Part shown: in pieces, positions 33,125-40,808 of the stretch | Position numbering within the stretch: the first letter of the stretch is position 1 | Layout: every line of letters begins with the position of its first letter | NCBI GenBank assembly: GCA_030425185.1 | Contig: JAUIAU010000025.1 | Coordinates: 1 to 43,338, forward strand | DNA: 43,338 nt | DNA from: Alphaproteobacteria bacterium | Lineage (GTDB): Bacteria > Pseudomonadota > Alphaproteobacteria > Rhodobacterales > Rhodobacteraceae | Direction: 5' to 3' | Position numbers and translations under genes: made by a program | Notes under the pieces: generated by a model | What the model saw: only the letters and a program-made list of their open reading frames with translations | What the model was told of the DNA's origin: nothing | Databases searched by the model: none

Positions 33125-33877
33125 ATGTCCGACACCGCTGTCACGGTTCTTCCGGGCGCGCCGCAGCCCGCGTGGGTGCTGTTGTGCGACCATGCCTCCA
33201 ACCGCGTGCCGCCCGAGGTCGCGGGGGGCGATCTGGGCCTGCCGCCCGAGGACATGGCCCGGCACATCGCCTATGACGTCGGGGCGGCGGGGGTGACGCG
33301 GGTGATGGCGGCGGCGCTGGAGGCCCCGGCGGTCTTCGCCGAGTTCTCGCGGCTGGTCATCGACCCGAACCGGGGCGAGCATGACCCGACACTGCTGATG
33401 AAGCTCTATGACGGCTCGATCATTCCGGCAAACCGCCATGCGGAAGCCGCCGAGCGCGAGCGGCGGCTCGCCCTGTTCCACCGGCCCTACCACGCGGCGG
33501 TGGCCTCGGTGCTGGCAGACGCGCCGCGCGCCCTGCTGGTCTCGATCCACTCGTTCACGCCCCGGCTGAAGGGACGTCCGCTGCGCCCGTGGCACGTGGG
33601 CCTCTTGTCGTCCGAGGACCGGCGCATGGCCGAGCCCCTGCTGGCCCGGCTGCGCGCCGAGCCGGACCTCGTGGTCGGCGACAATGAACCCTATTCGGGG
33701 CATCTTCCCGGCGATACGATGGACCGGCACGGGATCGCGCCCGGACGCCCGCATGTCCTGATCGAGGTGCGGAACGACCTGATCTCGGACGAGACCGGGC
33801 AGATCGCGTGGGGACGTCGGCTGGCCCGGATCCTGACCGAGTGCCTGCCGGAACTGAAGGAGCGTTGCGATGGATGA
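33125..33877 (+). CDS. N-formylglutamate amidohydrolase family protein
   Basis: 250 aa. Zinc hydrolase family that releases glutamate from N-formylglutamate in histidine breakdown, though orphan copies such as this may have other substrates. VLLCDHASNRVP, DVGAAGVTRVMA, RLVIDPNRGEHDPTL, SIHSFTP and HGIAPGRPHVLIEVRNDLI are typical; the His and Glu in these segments form the metal site. I use the second ATG (33125), with ACGAGG 6 nt upstream, rather than 33119. A TATAAG element at 33090 may be its -10. Overlaps the next gene by 8 nt. Confidence 0.88.
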   Translation: MSDTAVTVLPGAPQPAWVLLCDHASNRVPPEVAGGDLGLPPEDMARHIAYDVGAAGVTRVMAAALEAPAVFAEFSRLVIDPNRGEHDPTLLMKLYDGSIIPANRHAEAAERERRLALFHRPYHAAVASVLADAPRALLVSIHSFTPRLKGRPLRPWHVGLLSSEDRRMAEPLLARLRAEPDLVVGDNEPYSGHLPGDTMDRHGIAPGRPHVLIEVRNDLISDETGQIAWGRRLARILTECLPELKERCDG

Positions 33878-34169
33878 CCGGACCCGGATCGAGCTTGAGG
33901 CCGCCGCCTTTCGCGCCCTGCGCCGCCACCTGATGGAAGAGCGCCCGGACGTGCAGAACATCGACCTGATGAACTTGGCCGGGTTCTGCCGGAACTGCCT
34001 TTCGCGCTGGTACCAGGAGGCCGCCGCCGAGCGCGGGATCGCGATGACCAAGGACGAGGCGCGCGAAATCTACTACGGGATGCCCTACGACCAGTGGAAG
34101 ACCGGGCACCAGACCCCGGCCAGCCCCGAGGCGCAGGCGGCCTTTCTCAAGTCGCACCCGGGGGACTGA
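33870..34169 (+). CDS. DUF1244 domain protein
   Basis: 99 aa, DUF1244 family. Hallmarks: AFRALRRHLMEERPDVQNIDLMNL, GFCRNCLSRWYQEAA with two cysteines, EAREIYYGMPYDQWK. Function unknown; the Cys pair and compact helical make-up may bind metal. It overlaps the formylglutamate amidohydrolase gene by 8 nt and is followed after 4 bp by the MOSC gene, so all three are one operon. The pairing with the amidohydrolase recurs in the family's neighbourhoods. Confidence 0.9.
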   Translation: MDDRTRIELEAAAFRALRRHLMEERPDVQNIDLMNLAGFCRNCLSRWYQEAAAERGIAMTKDEAREIYYGMPYDQWKTGHQTPASPEAQAAFLKSHPGD

Positions 34170-34173
34170 GCGC

Positions 34174-34635
34174 ATGTTCGAGGGCAGGCTGCTTGACATC
34201 CACATCGCCGAAGCCGCCCGCGCCCCGATGCGGCAATTGACGGACGCACGGCTGGTGGCGGGCCACGGGATCGAGGGCGACCGCTATGCCAGCGGGACCG
34301 GCACCTATTCGCAGATCCCGGATGTCCGGGAGGTCACGCTGATCGAGGTCGAGTCGCTGGAAGCGCTGCTGCGCGACCACCAGGTGGACCTGACGCCGTC
34401 GCTCCACCGGCGCAACCTGACGACGCGGGCGGTGCCCCTGAACCACCTCGTGGGACGACGCTTCGCGGTCGGCGAGGTCGTGCTGGAGGGCGGACGGCTG
34501 AACTGGCCGTGCCGCTACCTCGACATGATCACGGGGCTGGAGGTCTGCGACCGGCTGACCAACCGCTCCGGGCTGAACTGCCGCATCGTCACCGGCGGCA
34601 CGATCCGCCCCGGTGACGTGATCCGGCCGCTCTGA
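34174..34635 (+). CDS. MOSC-domain protein
   Basis: 153 aa, essentially a free-standing MOSC domain, as at the C-terminus of molybdenum cofactor sulfurases. GHGIEGDRYASGTGTYSQ near residue 30, REVTLIEVESLEAL, HRRNLTTRAVPLNHLVGRRF, and VTGGTIRPGDVI at the end follow the family pattern. Cys residues in LNWPCRYLD and SGLNCRIV are candidates for the Mo- or sulfur-handling cysteine. Third gene of the amidohydrolase-DUF1244-MOSC operon and convergent with the aminotransferase gene. Confidence 0.88.
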   Translation: MFEGRLLDIHIAEAARAPMRQLTDARLVAGHGIEGDRYASGTGTYSQIPDVREVTLIEVESLEALLRDHQVDLTPSLHRRNLTTRAVPLNHLVGRRFAVGEVVLEGGRLNWPCRYLDMITGLEVCDRLTNRSGLNCRIVTGGTIRPGDVIRPL

Positions 34636-34639
34636 GCGC

Positions 34640-35494
34640 TCAGAGCGCGGCCTTGCGGCTTTCCTCGAGATAGATCTCGCGCAGGCGGGTGGCGATCGGG
34701 CCGACCTGGCCGGTGCCCACCTTGACGCCATCCACTTCCACGACCGGCATCACGAAGGTCGAGGCGGAGGTGATGAACGCCTCGGCGGCGTGCTGGGCCT
34801 CCTCGATGGTGAAGGGACGCTCCTCGACCTGCATCTGGGCTTCCTTCGCGAAGCGCAGGACGGCGGCGCGGGTGATCCCGTGCAGGATCTCGGTGGTCAG
34901 GTGCCGGGTCACGATCGTGCCGTCGCGGGTCACGATATAGGCGTTGTTCGACGTGCCTTCGGTGACGAAGCCATCCTCGACCATCCACGCGTCATCGACG
35001 CCGGCGGCCTTGGCCATCATCTTGCCCATCGACGGGTAGAGCAGCTGCACCGTCTTGATGTCCCGGCGCGCCCAGCGCTGGTCGGGGATCGAGATCACGC
35101 GCATGCCGGTCTTGGCCACCGGGCTGTCGGCCAGCGTCTTCGACTGGGTGAAGAGCACCAGCGAGGGCGCTGCGTCCTTCGGATAGGCGAAATCACGGTC
35201 GGCGGCGCCCCGGGTGACCTGCAGGTAGATCATGCCCTCGGTCAGGTCGTTGCGGGCGATCAGTTCGCGGTGGATCGCGAGCAACTCGTCATCGGTGACC
35301 GGCGCGGCCATCTCCAGTTCGCCCAGCGAGCGGGCGAGACGGCGGGCATGGCCTTCGAAATCGATCAGCTTGCCGTCGAGCACCGAGGTGACCTCGTACA
35401 CGCCGTCCGCGAACAGGAAGCCGCGGTCGAAGACGCTGATCTTCGCGTCCTCCTCAGGGACATAGTCGCCATTGACATAGACGATGCGGCTCAT
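34640..35494 (-). CDS. dat: Class IV aminotransferase, D-amino-acid (D-alanine) transaminase type
   Basis: 284 aa PLP enzyme. VYVNGDYVPEEDAKISVFDRGFLFADGVYEV is the class IV opening; Lys147 in RRDIKTVQLLYPSM is the expected PLP lysine with the D-alanine transaminase sequence context; Glu/Gly/Thr/Ser residues in VTEGTSNNAYIV bind phosphate. Would exchange amino groups between D-amino acids and 2-oxo acids, giving D-glutamate from 2-oxoglutarate. Branched-chain specificity is less likely. Near the D-glutamate operon dgcNA, which supports the D-amino-acid call. Confidence 0.85.
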   Translation of the reverse strand: MSRIVYVNGDYVPEEDAKISVFDRGFLFADGVYEVTSVLDGKLIDFEGHARRLARSLGELEMAAPVTDDELLAIHRELIARNDLTEGMIYLQVTRGAADRDFAYPKDAAPSLVLFTQSKTLADSPVAKTGMRVISIPDQRWARRDIKTVQLLYPSMGKMMAKAAGVDDAWMVEDGFVTEGTSNNAYIVTRDGTIVTRHLTTEILHGITRAAVLRFAKEAQMQVEERPFTIEEAQHAAEAFITSASTFVMPVVEVDGVKVGTGQVGPIATRLREIYLEESRKAAL

Positions 35495-35575
35495 GGGGCG
35501 TGCTCCTTCCCTCGGGGTCCCGGTTTCTTTCCGTGCCGGGCCGGAAAGGTCAAGGTCGCTGTATCGGACCGCCGG

Positions 35576-36400
35576 TCAGCGCACCGCGCCCAGCCGGGCA
35601 TCCCCGGCGACGAGATTGGCGTTGCGCAGGGCGTTCGCAGAGCCGTCCCAGGCGAACCGGACCGCCCCCCGGTTGATCGAGGCGAGGATCAGGCAGCGGG
35701 TACCCGCGGGCTTGCCGGTGCCGATCCACGCGCTGTCGAACATGCAGACGAGGCCCTCCGGCGTCGCGACCCACTCGCGGAAGCCCATTTCAAGGATGCC
35801 GCTGTTGGCCTTGCTGTGCTGCTCGCCGCCCGTGCCGTCGAACCAGATCGCGAAGCCGTTGCGCTGGTCGCTCACGAGGCTGCGTCCGGTCAGCGCGCGT
35901 CGCAGCGCCGGGTCCGAGCGAAGACGCCCGCGCAGCGACGGGTCGGCCTGAAGCGCAGCCAGCTGCGCCTCGGCCGCGGCCCGATTGCCCTGGAAACTGA
36001 CATCCGCCAGCCCGAACACCGAGGGCGCGGTGCGCCCGTTCACCGGGGCATAGACGGCCTGCACCCGGCGCGTCTCGACCACGGCCGGGGCGACAACCCG
36101 GCCGTTCTGGGCGTAGACGATGCAATCCCGGCGCCCGGCGCGCAGGTGCTGGCGGCAATTGCCGAGCGCCCGCGCCGTCGCGGCCTCGAGCGAGCCATAG
36201 CCATAGGCCCAGCCCCAGGGACCGTCCGGAGAAACCGCGAAGGCATTCGGGGTGCGCGCGGCCAGCGCCTCGGCCAGGCCGCGCTCCTGCTGCCGGGTCA
36301 GCGAGACTTGCCAGCTTTCGGCGGCGGCAGGCAGGGCGGCCAGCAGGCCGACGAGCAGCGCAAACGTCAGGCCGAAGGAACGGGCGGAAAGGTGGGGCAT
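35576..36400 (-). CDS. Secreted protein with DUF4189-like N-terminal region
   Basis: 274 aa. Signal peptide to about Ala27 (MPHLSARSFGLTFALLVGLLA, then ALPAAAES). The next 90 residues contain WGWAYGYGSLEAATARALGN then CRQHL and CIVYAQNGRVVAP, resembling DUF4189-like domains. The C-terminal half (about 165-274) is a separate domain with GFAIWFDGTGGEQHSK and two cysteines (CMFDSAW, RCLILASINRG). Likely periplasmic; function unknown. Own ribosome-binding site AGGGAGAG; the dgcNA terminator lies just upstream, so it is a separate unit. Confidence 0.72.
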   Translation of the reverse strand: MPHLSARSFGLTFALLVGLLAALPAAAESWQVSLTRQQERGLAEALAARTPNAFAVSPDGPWGWAYGYGSLEAATARALGNCRQHLRAGRRDCIVYAQNGRVVAPAVVETRRVQAVYAPVNGRTAPSVFGLADVSFQGNRAAAEAQLAALQADPSLRGRLRSDPALRRALTGRSLVSDQRNGFAIWFDGTGGEQHSKANSGILEMGFREWVATPEGLVCMFDSAWIGTGKPAGTRCLILASINRGAVRFAWDGSANALRNANLVAGDARLGAVR

Positions 36401-36433
36401 GGGGGGACTCTCCCTGAGGGAAATGCGATTCGG

Positions 36434-36465
36434 AAAAAAGGACCCGGAAAGTTTCCCCGGTGTCC
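36434..36465 (-). terminator. Rho-independent terminator of dgcN-dgcA
   Basis: On the minus strand GGAC and CCGG pair with CCGG and GTCC (one bulged A), loop GGAAACTTT, followed by six T. It lies 28 nt after the dgcA stop. Confidence 0.85.
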
Positions 36466-36492
36466 CCCGATCCGGCAACCGCCCCGTGCCGC

Positions 36493-37464
36493 TCAGCCCC
36501 AGAGCGCGGGGTCCGCGGGATGAACCCCGGCGGCGTCGTAGTGCAGCGGCGGATCGCGGTCCTCGGCCAGCAGCAGCGGGCCGTCGAGGTCCGTCACCGC
36601 CACGCCCTGCGCCACCAGAACGGCAGGGGCCATCGCCAGCGAGGAGCCGACCATGCAGCCGACCATGATGTCGAAACCCTCGGCGCGGGCGGCCTCGCGC
36701 AGCGCCAGCGCCTCGGTCAGGCCGCCGGTCTTGTCGAGCTTGATGTTCACCATGTCGTACTTGCCGCGCAGTGCGGGCAGGCTGGCGCGGTCGTGGCAGG
36801 ACTCGTCCGCGCAGACCGGCAGCGGGCGGTCGATCTCGGCCAGCAGGTCGTCCGCCCCGGCGGGCAGCGGCTGCTCGACCATCGCGACCCCGAGGCGCAG
36901 CAGGTGCGGGGCGAGGTCTGCATAGACCTCGGCGGTCCAGCCCTCGTTCGCGTCCACGATGATCCGAGCAGACGGTGCGCCCCGGCGCACCGCTTCGAGG
37001 CGCGGCATGTCCTCGGGCGTGCCGAGCTTGATCTTCAGGAGCGGCCGGTGCGCGTGACGCGCGGCGGCGGCCTGCATCCGCTCGGGCGTGTCGAGGGACA
37101 GGGTGAAGGCGGTGATCTCGGGACCGGGCCGCCCGAGACCGGCCAGCGCCCAGACCGGTTGTCCGGCCCGCTTCGCCTCCCAGTCCCACAGCGCGCAATC
37201 GACGGCATTGCGCGCGGCACCGGGCGGCAGGGCCTCCTGCAGCGCCGCACGGCCGATCCCGTCAGGCAAGCCCGCGATCTGGGCCGTCACGCTGTCGAGC
37301 GTTTCACCGTAACGGGCATAGGGGACGCATTCGCCGCGCCCGGCGATGCCGTCGCGGGTGAGGGTGACGGTGAGCACCTGGGCCTCGGTGCGGGAGCCGC
37401 GCGAGATGGTGAACACCTCAGCGAGGCGGAAGGTGTCGCGGGTAACGGTCAGATCCTGTGCCAT
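36493..37464 (-). CDS. dgcA: N-acetyl-D-glutamate racemase DgcA (enolase superfamily)
   Basis: 323 aa, muconate-lactonising subgroup of the enolase superfamily, formerly annotated as dipeptide epimerase. Catalytic set readable: Lys144/Lys146 in LLKIKLG, metal ligands Asp171 (IIVDANEGW), Glu197 (MVEQPL) and Asp220 (VCADESC), second base Lys242 in VNIKLDKTGG. In the described D-glutamate route it converts N-acetyl-D-glutamate to N-acetyl-L-glutamate. Next to dgcN (9 bp), which favours this over L-Ala-D/L-Glu epimerase activity. Terminated by a strong hairpin. Confidence 0.87.
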   Translation of the reverse strand: MAQDLTVTRDTFRLAEVFTISRGSRTEAQVLTVTLTRDGIAGRGECVPYARYGETLDSVTAQIAGLPDGIGRAALQEALPPGAARNAVDCALWDWEAKRAGQPVWALAGLGRPGPEITAFTLSLDTPERMQAAAARHAHRPLLKIKLGTPEDMPRLEAVRRGAPSARIIVDANEGWTAEVYADLAPHLLRLGVAMVEQPLPAGADDLLAEIDRPLPVCADESCHDRASLPALRGKYDMVNIKLDKTGGLTEALALREAARAEGFDIMVGCMVGSSLAMAPAVLVAQGVAVTDLDGPLLLAEDRDPPLHYDAAGVHPADPALWG

Positions 37465-37473
37465 GGGACAAGT

Positions 37474-38475
37474 CTAGAGCGCCGCGAGGGCATCCACCAG
37501 CCGCCCTGCCCCCTGTCGGAACGGATCGACGGTCGGCAGGCCCATCCGGCCCTCGATCTCGGCCAGGCATTGCAGCGCGGTCTCGTCGTCCAGCGCCCGG
37601 GTGTTGACCGAGACGCCAACCACCTGCACCACGGGATTGACCACGCGCGCCAAGGCCAGCGCCATGTCGCGCAGCGCTTCCAGCGACGGCAGCCGGTAGT
37701 CGGGCAGCCCGCGCATGTGGGTGCGGGTCGGCTCATGGCTGAGAATCAGCGCATCGGGTGCGCCGCCGTGGATCAGCGCGAGCGTGACGCCGGAATAGGA
37801 CGGGTGGAACAGGCTGCCCTGCCCCTCGATCAGGTCCCAGTGGTCCGGATCGTTGTCGGGCGTCAGCCACTCGACGGCCCCGGCCATGAAATCCGCGACC
37901 ACCGCGTCGAGGGGCACGCCCTCGCCGGTGATCAGGATGCCGGTCTGGCCGGTGGCGCGGAAGCTGGCCTTCAGGCCCCGCGCCTGCATCTCGCGGTCCA
38001 TCGCCAGCGCCGTGTACATCTTGCCGACCGAGCAATCAGTGCCGACGGCAAGGCAGCGCTTGCCGCTGCGCGGGGCGCCGGTCGCGATGGGATAGGGCAC
38101 CGAGGGCACCCGGACATCGTGCAGCGCGCGTCCCTCGGCAGCGGCCACGGCGGCAAGGTCCGCCTCGTCCCGGAGCAGGTTGTGCAGCCCGGAGGCGAGG
38201 TCGAACCCCTGCATCATCGCCTCGATCAGCACGTGCTTCCAGGCGGGCGAGATCACGCCGCCCCGGTTGGCGACACCGATCACCAGCGTCTCGGCCCCCG
38301 CGGCACGGGCCTCTTCCAGCGTCATGTCCGGCAGGCCCAGGTCGGCCTTGCAGCCCGGCAGGCGGAACTGCCCGAGGGCATACTCGGGCCGCCAGTCGCG
38401 AATCCCTTGTGCCACCTTGGCGGCGAGCGGGTCGGGGGCGTCACCGAGGAACAGAAGATAGGGGGTGCGGATCAT
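37474..38475 (-). CDS. dgcN: D-glutamate N-acetyltransferase DgcN (DUF1611 family)
   Basis: 333 aa, DUF1611 family. N-terminal Rossmann-like part (about 1-125, PYLLFLGDAPDPLAAKVAQG, then DWRP), then a P-loop-like C-terminal domain with GTDCSVGKMYTA (145-156), GQTGILITGEGVPLDAVVADF and EGQGSLFHPSYSGVTLALIHG. In the characterised pathway of marine Proteobacteria it acetylates D-glutamate with acetyl-CoA before DgcA acts. First gene of the operon; ribosome-binding site GGAG. The 176-bp gap to accA holds its unrecognised promoter. Both enzymes' roles here are from homology. Confidence 0.87.
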   Translation of the reverse strand: MIRTPYLLFLGDAPDPLAAKVAQGIRDWRPEYALGQFRLPGCKADLGLPDMTLEEARAAGAETLVIGVANRGGVISPAWKHVLIEAMMQGFDLASGLHNLLRDEADLAAVAAAEGRALHDVRVPSVPYPIATGAPRSGKRCLAVGTDCSVGKMYTALAMDREMQARGLKASFRATGQTGILITGEGVPLDAVVADFMAGAVEWLTPDNDPDHWDLIEGQGSLFHPSYSGVTLALIHGGAPDALILSHEPTRTHMRGLPDYRLPSLEALRDMALALARVVNPVVQVVGVSVNTRALDDETALQCLAEIEGRMGLPTVDPFRQGAGRLVDALAAL

Positions 38476-38651
38476 GGCGCGGACTCCGGCTGAAAGACCG
38501 GATCACCCTGCCACCGGACCGACGGGAAGTGCTGCCGAACTGCGGCCCGCGCCCCGAGGAGTCCGGGACAATCTTCGCGGGAATCGGGCCAATGCGACGA
38601 TTTCTTCGCCGCGGGGCGACCTGCTGACAATCTGTGCAGCGTGTGAACGCG

Positions 38652-39614
38652 TCAGGCCGCCAGACCCTTGCGCCCCATCTCGAGGAACTTGCTGCGACGG
38701 GCGGCCACGATCTCGGACCGCTTCTTGCCGTCGTAGGCCGCCAGCATCTCTTCCAGCGCCTTGCCGACGGCCGAGATCACCGCCGTGCGATGCCGCTGGG
38801 CGCCGCCGACCGGCTCGGGGATGATGCGGTCCACGACGCCGAGCTTCTTGAGGTCCTGCGCGGTGAGGCGCAGCGCCTCGGCGGCCTCGCGCATCTTCTC
38901 GGCATCCTTCCACAGGATGGAGGCACAGCCCTCGGGCGAGATCACCGAGTAGATCGAGTGTTCGAGCATCGCCACCTCGTTCGCCGTGGCAAAGGCCACG
39001 GCCCCGCCGGAGCCGCCCTCCCCGATCACGACGCTGATCAGCGGCACGCCGATCTGCAGGCATTTCTCGGTCGAACGCGCGATGGCCTCGGACTGGCCGC
39101 GTTCTTCGGCGCCCTTGCCGGGATAGGCCCCGGGGGTGTCGACCAGCGTGATCACCGGCAGGCGGAACCGGTCCGCAAGGTCCATCAGGCGGATCGCCTT
39201 GCGATAGCCCTCGGGGCGCGCCATGCCGAAGTTGCGCTCAATCCGGCTCTTGGTGTCGGCGCCCTTCTCGTGCCCGATCACGACGACGGGCCGGTCGTTC
39301 AGACGTGCGAGCCCCCCCATCACGGCGTGATCGTCCGCGAAGTTCCGATCCCCGGCCAGCGGGGTGTATTCCTGGAACAGAGCCTCGATGTAGTCCTTGC
39401 AGTGCGGGCGGTCGGGATGCCGGGCCACCTGGCACTTCCGCCACGGCGTCAGCGACTTGTAGAGGTCCGCCAGCATCTGGTCGGCCTTCTGGTCGAGTGC
39501 GGCGGCCTCGCCCTCGACGTCCATCTCGGGATTCGCCCGCGCCATGGCGCGGAGTTCTTCCGCCTTGCCCTCGATCTCGGCCAGCGGTTTCTCGAATTCC
39601 AGATAGTTGTTCAT
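38652..39614 (-). CDS. accA: Acetyl-CoA carboxylase carboxyltransferase subunit alpha
   Basis: 320 aa. Transfers the carboxyl group from biotin to acetyl-CoA (first step of fatty-acid synthesis) with Acc[22 protein letters not shown] start, [57 protein letters not shown] and [13 protein letters not shown] are conserved. The upstream open frame adds 21 residues without homology and crosses the promoter. Own promoter abuts the end of the lysE gene. Confidence 0.97.
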   Translation of the reverse strand: MNNYLEFEKPLAEIEGKAEELRAMARANPEMDVEGEAAALDQKADQMLADLYKSLTPWRKCQVARHPDRPHCKDYIEALFQEYTPLAGDRNFADDHAVMGGLARLNDRPVVVIGHEKGADTKSRIERNFGMARPEGYRKAIRLMDLADRFRLPVITLVDTPGAYPGKGAEERGQSEAIARSTEKCLQIGVPLISVVIGEGGSGGAVAFATANEVAMLEHSIYSVISPEGCASILWKDAEKMREAAEALRLTAQDLKKLGVVDRIIPEPVGGAQRHRTAVISAVGKALEEMLAAYDGKKRSEIVAARRSKFLEMGRKGLAA

Positions 39615-39648
39615 GCGGGGCGGTGTCCTGTGGCTGCGGCCTGCGCCG

Positions 39649-39677
39649 TATATGGCCGGGCGTGGGGCCGGATGCAA
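39649..39677 (-). promoter_or_regulatory. accA promoter
   Basis: Minus strand TTGCAT (39677-39672), 17 bp, CATATA (39654-39649), about 35 bp before the accA start. The -35 sits against the stop codon of the LysE gene upstream. Confidence 0.6.
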
Positions 39678-40283
39678 CTAACCGCGCAGCACGCCCGCGA
39701 GGACCGGCAGCATCGACAGCACCAGTAGCGCGGCCATCGTCCGGTTGAACCAGCGCAGCCGCACTGGGTCTGGCAGCAGGCGGCGGATGCCGGTGCCGAG
39801 CGTCGTCCATGTCAGGGCCGACAGGCTGCCCAGCACGGCAAAGGCCCCGGCGATCCAGAGCACGCCGGTCACGTCGCGGGCGGGCGCGTAAAGGGTGATC
39901 GCGCCCAGAGCCATCGACCATGCCTTGGGGTTCACCCACTGGAACGCCGCAGCCTCGGCAAAGCGCAGCGGGGTGCGGCCCGCCTGCCCGTCCTTCGGCG
40001 GGGCGGCGGTCGCGATCCGCCACGCGAGGTAGAGGAGATAGGCGAAGGAGAGTGCCAGCAGGACGGTCTCCGCCGGCGGCCAGACCTCGAAGAGCTGCAT
40101 CACCCCGAAGCCGACGGGCAGGATCATCAGCGGGAAGCCAAAGGCCACGCCCGTCATGTGAGGCATGGAGCGGCGCAGGCCATAGTTGGCGCCGGAGGCC
40201 ATCAGCATCAGGTTGTTCGGACCCGGCGAGAACAGGGTGGCGAGACAGAACGCGGCAAGCGCGAGGAGCAGATTATAGGTCAT
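39678..40283 (-). CDS. LysE/RhtB-family amino-acid exporter
   Basis: 201 aa, about six transmembrane helices. MTYNLLLALAAFCLATLFSP, GPNNLMLMASGANYGLRRSMPHMTG and WVNPKAWSMALGA are the family signature segments, conserved in exporters of basic amino acids, threonine and homoserine lactones. Start at MTYNLL, preceded by a purine-rich site; the longer frame is rejected. Divergent from an Lrp/AsnC gene, which probably activates it in response to its substrate. Substrate not readable. Confidence 0.9.
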   Translation of the reverse strand: MTYNLLLALAAFCLATLFSPGPNNLMLMASGANYGLRRSMPHMTGVAFGFPLMILPVGFGVMQLFEVWPPAETVLLALSFAYLLYLAWRIATAAPPKDGQAGRTPLRFAEAAAFQWVNPKAWSMALGAITLYAPARDVTGVLWIAGAFAVLGSLSALTWTTLGTGIRRLLPDPVRLRWFNRTMAALLVLSMLPVLAGVLRG

Positions 40284-40321
40284 GTGCAGGATATGACTGG
40301 TCGCACGTGGCGAAACGTTGC

Positions 40322-40352
40322 ATTCTAACGCTTGGAAACGCCTCCGACGCAA
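40322..40352 (-). promoter_or_regulatory. Possible lysE promoter
   Basis: Minus strand TAGAAT (40327-40322) is a near-consensus -10; TTGCGT (40352-40347) is 19 bp upstream, a long spacer that fits an activated promoter. The same gap contains AACG-rich short repeats that could bind the divergent Lrp-type regulator. Confidence 0.4.
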
Positions 40353-40364
40353 TTATTCACCATC

Positions 40365-40808
40365 ATGGACCAGATCGACCGCAGAATCCTGCATGTGCTC
40401 GAGCGCGACGGGCGGATCAGCAATCTCGCGCTGGCCGAGCGCGTCGGCCTGTCCGCCTCGGCCTGCCTGCGGCGGGTTTCGGCGCTGGAGAAATCCGGCG
40501 TCATCACCGGCTATCGCGCCGTCCTGAACCCGGAGCGCGCGGGCATCGGGTTCACGGCTTACGTCACGGTCGGGCTGAACCGGCACACCAAAGCCGCGCA
40601 GCAGGCGTTCGAGCAGGCCATCGCGGCCTCGCCTGAAGTGCGCGAGTGCCACAACATCACCGGCGGGGTGGAATACCTGTTGCGGGTCGAGGTCAGCGAC
40701 CTCGCCGCCTACAAGCGGTTCCACACCGACGTGCTGGGCGCCCTGCCACAGGTCAACACGCTGACCACCTATGTCGTGATGGGCTCGCCCAAGGACATGC
40801 GCGGTTAG
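40365..40808 (+). CDS. Lrp/AsnC-family regulator, divergent from a LysE exporter
   Basis: 147 aa. MDQIDRRILHVLERDGRISNLALAERVGLSASACLRRVSALEKSG is the helix-turn-helix domain; the C-terminal RAM domain (about 63-142) includes NITGGVEYLLRVEVSDL. I use ATG 40365 because the longer frame starts with TTG inside the regulatory gap. It probably regulates the adjacent exporter gene. Stop codons of this gene and of mclA overlap (TTAG). Clear family identity; ligand unknown. Confidence 0.9.
   Translation: MDQIDRRILHVLERDGRISNLALAERVGLSASACLRRVSALEKSGVITGYRAVLNPERAGIGFTAYVTVGLNRHTKAAQQAFEQAIAASPEVRECHNITGGVEYLLRVEVSDLAAYKRFHTDVLGALPQVNTLTTYVVMGSPKDMRG

Noticed and set aside
36460-38493. 677-aa plus-strand open frame opposite dgcA and dgcN
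   Set aside because: Runs exactly antisense to two enzymes with intact catalytic residues; no family features.
38476-38651. Possible small gene between dgcN and accA
   Set aside because: No frame has a plausible start, ribosome-binding site and composition; it is most likely the dgcN promoter region and the accA 3' end.
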